From NCBI GenBank assembly GCA_035714115.1, contig DASTMO010000021.1, forward strand, positions 1 through 28,460: a stretch of 28,460 nt of DNA, read 5' to 3'. The DNA comes from CAMAVH01 sp035714115 (GTDB lineage: Bacteria > Pseudomonadota > Alphaproteobacteria > SMXQ01). Below are positions 1-7,703 of the stretch, piece after piece. The notes beneath the pieces were generated by a model. The model saw only the letters and a program-made list of their open reading frames with translations. It ran no database searches and was not told where the DNA came from. Position 1 is the first letter of the stretch; the number at the start of each line of letters is the position of its first letter. The position numbers and the translations under genes are program-made.

Positions 1-378
1 GAAGCTCAGGCCGAATGGAACCGCGACTTCAAACTGCGCGACGATCTGCGCGTCACGAAGCTCGGCGATTTCCTGCGCCGCAGCAGCCTCGACGAACTGC
101 CCCAGCTGATCAACGTGATCCGCGGCGAAATGAGCTTGGTCGGCCCGCGCCCGATCGTCGCCGACGAGGTCGAGCGCTACGGCGACCGATTCATCGCCTA
201 TCGCAATTGCCGCCCCGGCATCACCGGCTTGTGGCAGGTCAGCGGCCGCAACGATGTCAGCTACCGCGCGCGCGTGCGCCTCGACAGCTTCTACGCCGCG
301 CGTTGGAGCTTCGCCAAGGACGTCTTCATCCTGGTGCGCACGGTCGGCGTGGTCTTCCGCCGTTCCGGCGCCTACTAA
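1..378 (+). CDS. Undecaprenyl-phosphate sugar phosphotransferase, C-terminal part (5' end outside window)
   Basis: This is the last 125 codons of a bacterial sugar transferase (polyprenyl glycosylphosphotransferase, PF02397), the membrane enzyme that moves a sugar-1-phosphate from a nucleotide sugar to undecaprenyl phosphate and so primes repeat-unit synthesis. The frame is open from base 1 to TAA at 376-378. Hallmarks seen are the RRSSLDELPQLINV segment, the MSLVGPRPI motif and the GITGLWQVSGRNDVSY block, all typical of the cytoplasmic catalytic domain of WbaP/ExoY/GumD-like enzymes. The N-terminal catalytic half and any transmembrane helices are missing because the window starts inside the gene. 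The next gene, a glycosyltransferase, begins 33 bases after the stop on the same strand, so an exopolysaccharide operon is likely. Which sugar is transferred cannot be read from this part. Confidence 0.93.
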   Translation, partial: EAQAEWNRDFKLRDDLRVTKLGDFLRRSSLDELPQLINVIRGEMSLVGPRPIVADEVERYGDRFIAYRNCRPGITGLWQVSGRNDVSYRARVRLDSFYAARWSFAKDVFILVRTVGVVFRRSGAY

Positions 379-411
379 GACGCTTCCCGACAGCAGCCAG
401 GAGTGCCGGCC

Positions 412-1638
412 ATGAAAGTCGCGCTGATCGATCCATCGCTGTTCACCTGGCCCTATGACCGGGCCTTGGCCGGCGGCATGGACGAGCTCGGCATGGACGT
501 GCGCATCTACGGGCGCGCCCTGCCGGCGCAGGATCCGCGCAATGACGATCCGTTGTTCGTCCCGCATTTCTACGGCTCCCTCGCCTCGCCGCTCTTGGCC
601 AAGCTGCCGCGCGCGGCGACCCGCGCTTGGAAGGGCTTTTCTCATATCGGCGACATGCGCCGCCTCGCCGACGCTCTGGCTGAGTGGCGGCCAGATGCCA
701 TCCATTTTCAATGGCTACCCCTGCCCGTAGTCGATCAGCGCTTTCTCGCGCGCTTTCGCCGCATCGCGCCGCTGCTGCTGACGGTGCACGATACCCTGCC
801 GTTCAACGGCAATGCCGGCTCCAGCCTGCAGAACGTCGGCGCGAAGGATGTCTGGAGCGCGTTCGAACGTTTAATTGTTCATACCCACCAGGGCAAGGAG
901 CGCCTGCGCGAGCAAGGCATCGCGTCGTCACGCATCGAGCGCATCGCGCACGGCTTACTGAACGAGAGCCTTCTGAACGAGAGCCAGACGGCGCCCAGTC
1001 AGCCCGCCGCGAGCGATGCCCCCGTGGATTTCCTGTTGTTCGGCCAGATCAAGCCCTACAAGGGCATCGATGTGGCGATTCGCGCCTATGCCCGGCTCGA
1101 CCAGTCTGTCCGTGCGCGCTGCCGCCTGCGCATCGTCGGCAAACCCTATATGGACACCGCGCCGCTGATCGAGCTCGCCCGCTCGCTCGGCGTCGAGGAT
1201 CAGGTGCTGTTCGATTTCCGCTTCGTCCCCGACGGAGAAATGGCCGAGATGCTCGCGCGCGCCGACGCCCTCTTGTTCCCCTATCGCGAAATCGAGGCCA
1301 GCGGCGTGCTGATGGCCGCGATCGCCCACGGCCGTCCGCTGATCGCCTCGCGCCTTGGCGCGTTCGGCGAATTGATCAAGGACGGCGAGAACGGCTTCCT
1401 GGTGGAGCCGGGCGACGACCGCGCCTTGGCCGCCGCGATGAGCCTGATGATCCTGCAGCCGGAGCGTCGCGAAATCATGGCCGAAGGCATGACGCGGCTG
1501 CGTCAATCCATTCCGTCTTGGCGCGAGATCGCGCGTCAGACCGCCGGCATCTACCGCGAACTAGCGGCCAGCCCGACCGCCGATTGGACGCCCGCTGCGG
1601 CATCCCTGCCCGCCGGCGAGCGCTCGCATGCCGCTTAA
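412..1638 (+). CDS. Glycosyltransferase, GT4-like (GT-B fold)
   Basis: The 408-residue protein is a group 1 (GT4-like) glycosyltransferase expected to add a sugar to a lipid-linked repeat unit at the inner face of the membrane. The C-terminal nucleotide-sugar domain is clear: FGQIKPYKGIDVAIRAYARL begins it, and the EIEASGVLMAAIAHGRPLIA stretch carries the conserved E-x7-E-like donor-binding pattern followed by GAFGELIKDGENGFLVEPGD. The N-terminal acceptor domain is less conserved. I chose ATG at 412 because CCAGGAG (397-403) lies 8 bases upstream. An in-frame GTG at 403 overlaps that ribosome-binding site and is less likely. The linker between domains has a 15-base in-frame tandem duplication (LLNES twice). 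Donor and acceptor are unknown. It lies downstream of the priming transferase and converges with the polymerase operon. Confidence 0.9.
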   Translation: MKVALIDPSLFTWPYDRALAGGMDELGMDVRIYGRALPAQDPRNDDPLFVPHFYGSLASPLLAKLPRAATRAWKGFSHIGDMRRLADALAEWRPDAIHFQWLPLPVVDQRFLARFRRIAPLLLTVHDTLPFNGNAGSSLQNVGAKDVWSAFERLIVHTHQGKERLREQGIASSRIERIAHGLLNESLLNESQTAPSQPAASDAPVDFLLFGQIKPYKGIDVAIRAYARLDQSVRARCRLRIVGKPYMDTAPLIELARSLGVEDQVLFDFRFVPDGEMAEMLARADALLFPYREIEASGVLMAAIAHGRPLIASRLGAFGELIKDGENGFLVEPGDDRALAAAMSLMILQPERREIMAEGMTRLRQSIPSWREIARQTAGIYRELAASPTADWTPAAASLPAGERSHAA

Positions 1639-1675
1639 GCGACGTCACCATTTCAACAAAACGAAAACCGTTCGC

Positions 1676-3019
1676 TTAGCGCAGGCCGATCGCCGGGCGC
1701 GGCGGGGGCGCGGCGGCCATGACCGGCCGTTTGCGCGGGCGCGCCGGCACGGGCGCCAGTTGGCTGTTCGGCCAGGCGAGCAATGCCGCGAACAGGAAAT
1801 GCATCACTGGATTGAGCAGATAGCCGCCCATGAAGAGGAACAGCACCAGCACGGCAATGGCGAAGGGTCGGCTGGCCGGCCCGGAAATGAAGGCGAAGGC
1901 GGTATAGACGATCAGCAACAGGCCTGGGATCACGCCATATTCCATCATGGCCTTGATCCAGGTCGGATCGTGCGAAGTGTAGCCCTTGTAGCTCGCCTCT
2001 TTCATGATGCCGAGGATCGAACCGGGGCCGTGACCGAACAGGAAGGCATCGGTCGTGCCCAAGAAATCGCGGAACAGATAGAACGGCGAGACGAAGCGGG
2101 CGAAGCCGCTCGATTCCTCCGAACCGAATTCGTTGACGCGGTTGAACACCGTGTCGAGATTGAGCGCCGTGGCGCTGACCGCCAGCAGCACGACCGCCGC
2201 CAGGCCGAACAGCAGCAGATGCAGGTTGCCGCGGCGCAGCAGCACATAGGGCAGCATCAGAGCCACCAGCAACATGCCGGTGCCGGAATAGGCCACCAGC
2301 AAGCCGCCGGCATAGAGCGCTAGGCGCAGCACGCGCTGGCGGCCGAGCAGTTCGAGAATCACCGCCAAGGCCAGAAACTGCGAAAAGAACGACGGTTCGA
2401 GGAAGAACACGCCGTTGCTCTTGTAGATGTTCGCGCCGTAGGTCAGCGGGATGATGACGTTGTAGAATTCGGTGCCGAACTTGAAGGCCTCCGGCACAAA
2501 GGCCTCGAGCGGAAAGACCAGCTCGAGCGGCAAAACGAACTGGGCGCAGAATTGGCCGATGCCGCAAGCCGCGGCGAACAGCATCATGCGCTGGTAGAGC
2601 TCGTGGATCTGCGGTGCGGCTTCCTGACCGCCGCGCAGCTTGAAGATGTAGAGGCCGTAGATGGCGAAGAGGTAGATGAACGACATGATCGACGCCGTCG
2701 AGCCTGAGTGAAGCATCGACATTGTCAGGCCGGCCATCACGACGAAAAACAGGATCCCGAGCGGGAAGCTGAGCGCCATACGCCCGCGCAGCAGGAGATA
2801 GCCGAGCGCGCCGTAGCCGATCAGGAAGCTGAGGGACAGCTGCAATGCCCCGACCGTGACGGCCAGGCGCTGCAGAAAGACGCAGCCGATCAGGAGAGTG
2901 GCGATGCCGGCCAGTTGCGGCGCGCCGGAGGAAAAAGCGCGCCGGATGGCAGGCGAAAAAAATGCCCGCCGGCGACGAGCCGGATGCGGAGGCAGCCAGC
3001 CGGGGCCGACGGGCATCAT
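1676..3019 (-). CDS. Wzy/O-antigen-ligase-like polysaccharide polymerase, integral membrane
   Basis: This 447-residue, very hydrophobic protein has about ten to twelve predicted transmembrane stretches, starting near residue 35 after a basic N-terminus. A long soluble loop near residues 290-370 includes FLFGHGPGSILG, which resembles the conserved loop of the Wzy_C/O-antigen ligase family (PF04932). Such proteins join lipid-linked repeat units in the periplasm. The tail after residue 420 is Pro/Ala/Arg-rich and cytoplasmic-like. It starts at one of two adjacent ATGs (3019 or 3016) with only a weak ribosome-binding site, 23 bases after the export lipoprotein's stop, so it is probably the third gene of one operon. 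Its stop faces the glycosyltransferase stop 37 bases away. The fold assignment is good. Polymerase rather than ligase is inferred from the exopolysaccharide context. Confidence 0.82.
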   Translation of the reverse strand: MMPVGPGWLPPHPARRRRAFFSPAIRRAFSSGAPQLAGIATLLIGCVFLQRLAVTVGALQLSLSFLIGYGALGYLLLRGRMALSFPLGILFFVVMAGLTMSMLHSGSTASIMSFIYLFAIYGLYIFKLRGGQEAAPQIHELYQRMMLFAAACGIGQFCAQFVLPLELVFPLEAFVPEAFKFGTEFYNVIIPLTYGANIYKSNGVFFLEPSFFSQFLALAVILELLGRQRVLRLALYAGGLLVAYSGTGMLLVALMLPYVLLRRGNLHLLLFGLAAVVLLAVSATALNLDTVFNRVNEFGSEESSGFARFVSPFYLFRDFLGTTDAFLFGHGPGSILGIMKEASYKGYTSHDPTWIKAMMEYGVIPGLLLIVYTAFAFISGPASRPFAIAVLVLFLFMGGYLLNPVMHFLFAALLAWPNSQLAPVPARPRKRPVMAAAPPPRPAIGLR

Positions 3020-3042
3020 CTGAAAGCTCTGACGCGGCTGGC

Positions 3043-3621
3043 TTAGAACCAGCGCGCCGGCACGATGACGATGTCGCCAGGATGCAGGTAAGCGTCCTGC
3101 TGCGCGCGCTTGGCCTCGGCATCGCCCGTCTCCGGACGCTTCACTTCGATGCCGTTGGTCTGGGCGCGATAGGTGTAGCCACCGGCGAGCGCGACGGCGT
3201 TCAGCACCGTGTCGCCCGGACGATACGGATAGGCGCCGGGCTTGGCGACTTCACCGAGAATGTAGACGTTGCGGCCTTCGAGGACGCTGACGTTGACCTG
3301 CGGATTTTCCAGGCTGCTGCGCAGCTTGGTCTGCACCGCGGTCTCGGCCTGCGGGGCCGTCATGTTCCGAACGGTGACGCGGCCTGCCAGCGGCAGCGAA
3401 ATCGAGCCGCTATCGTCGACTTGGTACTCTCCGGTGACCGACTGCTCGCCGTAGACGTTGACGGCAATCTTGTCGCCGGCGCCGATACGATAAGCCTGCG
3501 GCGGCGTGGAATCGAGCGCCGCCTGGTTCGTGTTGCCGCCCGCGCAGGCGGCTAGCCCCAGCAGCGCAGCCGCCGAGGCGGCAACGAACGCATGACGCAG
3601 AACCGAAGAGTGAGTCGCCAT
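3043..3621 (-). CDS. Short outer-membrane polysaccharide export (OPX) lipoprotein, Wza/GumB-like
   Basis: The 192-residue protein has a type II signal peptide with lipobox LAAC at residues 23-26, so Cys26 should be lipidated. A poly_export domain (PF02563) covers about residues 44-113, with YRIGAGDKIAVNVYGEQ and SGSISLPLAG. One SLBB domain follows (119-153, ILGEVAKPGAYPYRPGDT), and the chain ends with HPGDIVIVPARWF. It is about half the length of E. coli Wza (around 379 residues) and has no C-terminal amphipathic helix that could form the outer-membrane pore. Its ATG overlaps the stop of the upstream beta-barrel gene by one base (TAATG), and AAGGAG lies 9 bases before the start. Translational coupling to the barrel gene is therefore likely and fits a joint role in export. 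Confidence 0.92.
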   Translation of the reverse strand: MATHSSVLRHAFVAASAAALLGLAACAGGNTNQAALDSTPPQAYRIGAGDKIAVNVYGEQSVTGEYQVDDSGSISLPLAGRVTVRNMTAPQAETAVQTKLRSSLENPQVNVSVLEGRNVYILGEVAKPGAYPYRPGDTVLNAVALAGGYTYRAQTNGIEVKRPETGDAEAKRAQQDAYLHPGDIVIVPARWF

Positions 3622-4994
3622 TAGAAGGTTCTCCTTATTTGAAGGAGCACGAGATTCCGTTCGTAATCGGAGTTGGTCGACGACTCCTGCTCACGATAAC
3701 GGTACTCGGCGTCCAAGAATAACCCCCGGTCGATGCGGTAGCTCATTCCCAGGTCCACACCGTAGATCTGGTCTTCACGCGAGATGCCCTGGAAGTCGCG
3801 GTCTTGATAGACGAGACGACCGAACCCGAGGACATCGACACCAAAATCATGCGCGACACGAAGCGTAGAGAGCGAACGCCAATAGCCCGGCGTGTTGGTA
3901 TCGAAGCTTTCCGCCCATTCGTAGACGCTCTCGAAACGAACGCTGGTCACGCGGTCAGGGTTCCAAAGCAAATTGACGCGGCCGACCGGGCTCGTCTGCG
4001 AGCCGAAGCGGGCATCGTCGTAGGACTGCTCCTGATAACCGACCGAGACGTCGGCGAAAACCAGACCGCCGAGATCGGCCGTGGCGCCGACCTCCGCGCG
4101 ATAGCCGTCGGATTCGCGAGTGAAGCCGGCGCTGTCGACATCGCGGTCATAATCGCGGTGATTGGCATTGCCGCGGAAATAGACCTGCTGTGTGCCGAGA
4201 TAGCGGTAACCGATCTGGCCGCCGACGAATGGCTCGTTGCGATCGCGGTCGCCGGCATTGATCGTCGCGCCGGTCGAACTCATGATGTCCTGATACTCGA
4301 GACGTTCAATGCCCGTCTCGACGCGCGAGACCCAAGGACCGGTGGTGTTCTGATAATTGGCTGCACCGCGATAGGCCCAATAGACGGTCGGCTCGGCGGC
4401 GCCGAGATCGTCTGGATCGCCGCGCGGCTCGACGGCGCGCCGCACGCTGAGATCGCCGCCGAGATGATTGTCGCGATTGAAGTCGTACGTCCCGCTGGTG
4501 CCGAACTCGCCGCGCCAGTTGTTTTCCGACGTGTGGTCGAGATAGCGGTTGATGTCGACATTGGCGCGCGCGCCGAGCTTATGCTGCGGCAGATCGGAAT
4601 CGATGCGGCCGCCGACGTTCAACGTGCCGATCAAATCGCTTTGCTTGTTCGTCTTGCTGGCGAAGATGTTGTCGTCCATCGTCAAGCCCGCGCCCACCTT
4701 CGGGTGCGCGACGAAAGAACCGATGCGCATGCCGGCCGGCGGCAGGGTGTCGCGGAAGCGATCCCAGACGTCTTCGCCGCGACCTGCGTTGCGGTTGTCC
4801 GTCTCCGTCACTGTCGCCGGCACTGCCGGATCGGCTTGCACGGTTTGGCCCTCGATCGGCTTTGCTTGCGTTTGCGCTTCATCGGCCCGGGCCGCTCCTT
4901 GCCACAGGAGAGAAGCCGCAGCGAGACCTAGACAAATCGAATAGGACGCACGGCGCTGGATGGCGTTGGTGAGCAGTTTGGGCTGGGCATTCAT
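3621..4994 (-). CDS. Outer-membrane beta-barrel protein (BBP2-type) of the exopolysaccharide operon
   Basis: The product is 457 residues from ATG at 4994. An in-frame TTG at 5015 would add seven residues, but the AAGAGA sequence about 10 bases before the ATG favours 4994. A signal peptide is visible (basic start, hydrophobic ICLGLAAASLLW, AARA then acidic mature start). The mature protein has a short linker and then a long series of alternating polar/aromatic strands (for example YRGAANYQNTTGPWVSRVETG), ending in Arg-Arg-Thr-Phe. A C-terminal Phe is typical of barrel proteins recognised by the BAM machinery. The pattern matches the putative beta-barrel porin 2 family (PF10082) common in alphaproteobacterial polysaccharide clusters. 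It is the first gene of the barrel-OPX-polymerase operon. Role as export pore or channel partner is inferred. Confidence 0.8.
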   Translation of the reverse strand: MNAQPKLLTNAIQRRASYSICLGLAAASLLWQGAARADEAQTQAKPIEGQTVQADPAVPATVTETDNRNAGRGEDVWDRFRDTLPPAGMRIGSFVAHPKVGAGLTMDDNIFASKTNKQSDLIGTLNVGGRIDSDLPQHKLGARANVDINRYLDHTSENNWRGEFGTSGTYDFNRDNHLGGDLSVRRAVEPRGDPDDLGAAEPTVYWAYRGAANYQNTTGPWVSRVETGIERLEYQDIMSSTGATINAGDRDRNEPFVGGQIGYRYLGTQQVYFRGNANHRDYDRDVDSAGFTRESDGYRAEVGATADLGGLVFADVSVGYQEQSYDDARFGSQTSPVGRVNLLWNPDRVTSVRFESVYEWAESFDTNTPGYWRSLSTLRVAHDFGVDVLGFGRLVYQDRDFQGISREDQIYGVDLGMSYRIDRGLFLDAEYRYREQESSTNSDYERNLVLLQIRRTF

Positions 4995-5015
4995 GTGAAA
5001 AGATTCTCTTCGCAA

Positions 5016-5383
5016 TGGCTGGTTCCGCCTCGTGACAAATTTATGGCGTAAGCATATTGAAATTCCAAACAGAATTTGCCTCGTTGATACTCGGCCTGGT
5101 TGTGAACGCGTTAAAAAAATGCCGTGTGATTTTCATACTGGCACCATTTGCCAGGCATCGCGTTCATCCTTGAACGACAGTGAATGTTAGGCAAAAGGGG
5201 CTTTAACTGGCCACGCGTATACCGAAATGACGCAGCAGATCCGCTAAAGGAAAGACTTCACTACGGCTGGTTGTGGGAGGCTGGCCGTCTGGGAATGCGA
5301 CGAAAGGAATAGAAGAAAAGAGTGCAGATAATTATGTGACCCGCAGCCCATGACGCAATTCCCACGACACAGGACGACGAGCC
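5016..5383. promoter_or_regulatory. Divergent intergenic region with three inverted repeats
   Basis: No coding sequence is supported here. The stretch is clearly richer in A+T than its flanks and separates the minus-strand export operon from the plus-strand response regulator, so it should carry both promoters. Three perfect inverted repeats are visible: AAATTC-N6-GAATTT (5060-5077), CTGGCA-N5-TGCCAG (5138-5154) and CGTTCA-N4-TGAACG (5161-5176). The last two are separated by only six bases. They look like protein-binding sites rather than terminators because no T-run follows. I could not assign convincing -35/-10 pairs. Confidence 0.55.
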
Positions 5384-6139
5384 ATGGACGCCAAGCCGGA
5401 CTCCCTTGAGAACCCGCCGATCATCTTCGTCGAGGACGACGATTTTTTCCGCGAAATCACCACGCAAAACCTGCGCGATTCCGGCTTTCAAGTGGTCGGG
5501 TTCGATCGCGGCGTGAACGCCCTTAAATACTTCCGCGAGGGGGGCACGGCTCAGTTGGCTCTGCTCGATTGGAAGCTGCCGACCATTTCGGGCATGGAAC
5601 TGTTCCGCCTTCTGCGTCAGGAAAAGGTCGAAATTCCGACTATATTCCTAACATCGCTCAGCGGCTCCGTTTATGAAGAGACCGCGCTGAAGAACGGCGC
5701 AGCCGATTTCATCGACAAGACCCGCAGCTTCACCATCTTGCTGAGCCGCATCAACTCGGCGCTCAGCACGGGGCGGCAGGCGACCATCCGCGTCGTGCCG
5801 CCGCCGGCCGCGCAGCCCAGCTATCTGGAAATCGGCGAACTCGAATTGGACACGGCCTCCAATCGCGCCTTCTGGAAGAAGCAGCTCATCAATTTGACGC
5901 TCGCGGAATTCCGCATCGTGCATCAAATGGCGAGCAACGCCGGACGCGACATGTCGCATCGCAAGATCTACGACACGGTGCGCGGCGAGGGCTTCATCGC
6001 CGGCGACGGCGCCGACGGCTATCGCTCGAACGTGCGCACCTTCATCAAGCGCATCCGGCAGAAATTTTGCGACGCGGACGCCGACTTCAACCGCATCGCC
6101 ACTTACTCCGGCTTCGGCTATCGCTGGCTCGGCGACTGA
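5384..6139 (+). CDS. OmpR-type response regulator
   Basis: This 251-residue DNA-binding regulator has an N-terminal receiver domain (about 12-125). The acidic pocket is Glu17-Asp18-Asp19-Asp20, the predicted phosphoacceptor is Asp62 in LLDWKLP, the switch Thr is Thr90 in FLTSLSG and the conserved Lys is Lys112. A winged-helix Trans_reg_C domain (about 150-251) follows, with LTLAEFRIVHQMASNAGRDM, a DNA-recognition segment NVRTFIKRIRQKF and a terminal GFGYRW hairpin. All key phosphorylation residues are present. No sensor kinase is encoded in the window, so it is an orphan here. It is divergent from the exopolysaccharide export operon and upstream of an O-acyltransferase, so control of surface polysaccharide genes is a reasonable inference. 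Similarity to ChvI-type regulators is only general. AGGA lies about 9 bases before the ATG. Confidence 0.92.
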   Translation: MDAKPDSLENPPIIFVEDDDFFREITTQNLRDSGFQVVGFDRGVNALKYFREGGTAQLALLDWKLPTISGMELFRLLRQEKVEIPTIFLTSLSGSVYEETALKNGAADFIDKTRSFTILLSRINSALSTGRQATIRVVPPPAAQPSYLEIGELELDTASNRAFWKKQLINLTLAEFRIVHQMASNAGRDMSHRKIYDTVRGEGFIAGDGADGYRSNVRTFIKRIRQKFCDADADFNRIATYSGFGYRWLGD

Positions 6140-6183
6140 TCCGAGCCAGTCACCCCCTCACCCGCCCGTCGCGAGGTCAACAT

Positions 6184-7365
6184 ATGATGCCGCGGCGGCT
6201 CGCTTCATATTTCGAATTGCAGGACGCGGCCACGGCACGCTGGCTGCCGATGGAAGGCTTGCGCGGCTTCGCCGTCGCGCTGGTGTTCCTCGTACATTTC
6301 GCGGACTTCCTCGATCCGATCAGCGACGTTTCATGGCTCGGCGCATTGCATGAAGTCGGCAATGTCGGCGTCGACCTCTTCTTCGTGCTCAGCGGCTTCC
6401 TGATCTATAAAGCCTGCATCCAACGGCCGATCAGCTTGTGGCTTTATGCCTGGCGCCGCATCGAACGCATCTATCCCGCGTTTCTCGCCGCCTTCGCCAT
6501 CTATCTGCTGCTCATGTTCATCATGCCGGGCGAAAGCAAACTGCCGGACGGCCTCGGCGAGAAGATCTCCTATATTCTGTCAAACCTGCTGTTTCTGCCC
6601 GGCATGCTGTCGATCGAGCCGATGATGACGGTCGCCTGGTCGCTCAGCTACGAGGTGTTCTTCTATCTGCCGGTGCCGATCGCCATCATCGCGCTGCGCA
6701 TGCGGCAATGGACGCCCGAGCAGCGCCTCGTGCTCTTTCTCGCGCTCTATGCCGGCATGATCGCGGTCGAGCTGGCGGGCCATGGCGGGCGCTTCCGCCT
6801 CGCCATGTTCCTCGGCGGCATGATGCTTTACGAAGTGCTCGCGCTGCGTCCGGCCGAGATGCGAAAGACCAGCGCGCTATCCGATCTGCTCGCGCTCGCG
6901 GTCGTGGCCGGCGCGCTGCTGCTTTACGTGCTGCTGGCGATCAATCCGGTCGCGGTCCGCAGCTCGCTCAACGGCGCGCTGCCGCCGGTCAGCCGCATCG
7001 TGCTGGTCAATGTCGCCTTCGTCATCCTGGTCTATCGCAGCGTCTTCACGGACGGGCCCGCCGCGAAGGCCTTCTCTTGGACGCCGCTGCGCTGGCTCGG
7101 CAACATCAGCTATTCCTTCTACCTGATGCACGGCCTCGGCCTGCACGGCTTCTTCATGGTGCTCGGCAAGCTGTGGCGCCCCGAGGACACCGGTTGGCCG
7201 ACCTTCATCGCGCTGATGCCGCTCGCCCTGCTCGCCAGCTTGGCCGCCAGCTTGCCGATCTACCTGCTGGTCGAAAGGCCGCTGTCGCTCGGCGCCAACG
7301 CGCCGCGCAAACCATCGGTCAAGCAAGCGCAGCAGCGACTGGAAACCAAACTGCTCGGCCCTTAG
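6184..7365 (+). CDS. Acyltransferase 3 family membrane protein (probable O-acyltransferase)
   Basis: The protein has 393 residues and about ten membrane helices. It belongs to the acyltransferase 3 family (PF01757, OafA/ExoZ-like), whose members usually transfer acetyl or succinyl groups to sugars during surface-polysaccharide synthesis. Diagnostic segments are EGLRGFAVALVFLVHFADF with the conserved His38, VGVDLFFVLSGFLIYK (61-76), the RRIERIYPAF loop after the third helix, AWSLSYEVFFYLPVP and ISYSFYLMHGLGLHG. There is no SGNH domain. I chose ATG at 6184 (a second ATG is adjacent at 6187) because GAGG at 6172-6175 precedes it; the open frame further upstream overlaps the regulator in another frame. 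It starts 44 bases after the response-regulator stop, so co-transcription is possible. Substrate is unknown. A polysaccharide made by the upstream cluster is the likeliest acceptor. Confidence 0.87.
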   Translation: MMPRRLASYFELQDAATARWLPMEGLRGFAVALVFLVHFADFLDPISDVSWLGALHEVGNVGVDLFFVLSGFLIYKACIQRPISLWLYAWRRIERIYPAFLAAFAIYLLLMFIMPGESKLPDGLGEKISYILSNLLFLPGMLSIEPMMTVAWSLSYEVFFYLPVPIAIIALRMRQWTPEQRLVLFLALYAGMIAVELAGHGGRFRLAMFLGGMMLYEVLALRPAEMRKTSALSDLLALAVVAGALLLYVLLAINPVAVRSSLNGALPPVSRIVLVNVAFVILVYRSVFTDGPAAKAFSWTPLRWLGNISYSFYLMHGLGLHGFFMVLGKLWRPEDTGWPTFIALMPLALLASLAASLPIYLLVERPLSLGANAPRKPSVKQAQQRLETKLLGP

Positions 7366-7368
7366 GCC

Positions 7369-7668
7369 TCAGGAATAATCGGCGCTATAGCCCGGCAGCA
7401 GACGGCGGGCCTGCAGCACCGCATCGGGCGGCAGATCGGCCGCGACGGCGATCTCCTGCACCAGCGCGTCGTCGTACATCACATAGTCGAGCACCGCGCC
7501 GAGAAAATCCGCATCGGTCAGCCGCGCCTTGATCTCGTCAATGCCGATGCCGGTCAGCGCGGAGAAACGGTCAAGACCGTCTTCCTGCGCGGCGAGATGG
7601 CCAACAGCATGGAGCGCGAAAGCCTCCGCTTCCTCGCGATTGGCGATCCGCTTGCCCTTCAATGCCAC
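7369..7668 (-). CDS. DUF3572 family protein
   Basis: This small soluble protein (99 residues) matches the alphaproteobacterial DUF3572 family, whose function is not known. The recognisable core is ALHAVGHLAAQEDGLDRF, then LTGIGIDEIKARLTDADFLG and AVLDYVMYDDALVQEIA, ending with LPPDAVLQARRLLPG; it should be all-helical. The start is GTG at 7668, set by a strong AAGGAGG (7674-7680) five bases upstream. TTG at 7662 is an alternative. The frame stays open further upstream only through the neighbouring ferredoxin-like remnant read in another frame. Its stop is only three bases from the end of the convergent acyltransferase gene. Confidence 0.85.
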   Translation of the reverse strand: MALKGKRIANREEAEAFALHAVGHLAAQEDGLDRFSALTGIGIDEIKARLTDADFLGAVLDYVMYDDALVQEIAVAADLPPDAVLQARRLLPGYSADYS

Positions 7669-7703
7669 CTGCGCCTCCTTCTTCGGGGAGGCGCACCATA
7701 GAC

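Noticed and set aside
1636..1678. TAAGCGA...TCGCTTA inverted repeat between the convergent glycosyltransferase and polymerase genes as a bidirectional terminator
   Set aside because: The arms are only 7 bp with a 29-base spacer and no T-run; too weak to annotate.
3804..4931. Plus-strand open frame of 375 codons
   Set aside because: It is antisense to the beta-barrel gene; its Ile/Ala/Arg/Asp-rich composition has no family signature, whereas the minus-strand frame has a signal peptide, barrel strands and a terminal Phe.
5138..5154. Possible sigma-54 promoter (TGGCAC...TTGC)
   Set aside because: The GG-to-GC distance is about two bases too short for a -24/-12 promoter, and the sequence is better explained as a CTGGCA-N5-TGCCAG palindrome.
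5261..5491. Small minus-strand frame of 76 codons overlapping the regulator start
   Set aside because: No ribosome-binding site or family motif; most of it is antisense to the receiver domain and the rest lies in the control region.
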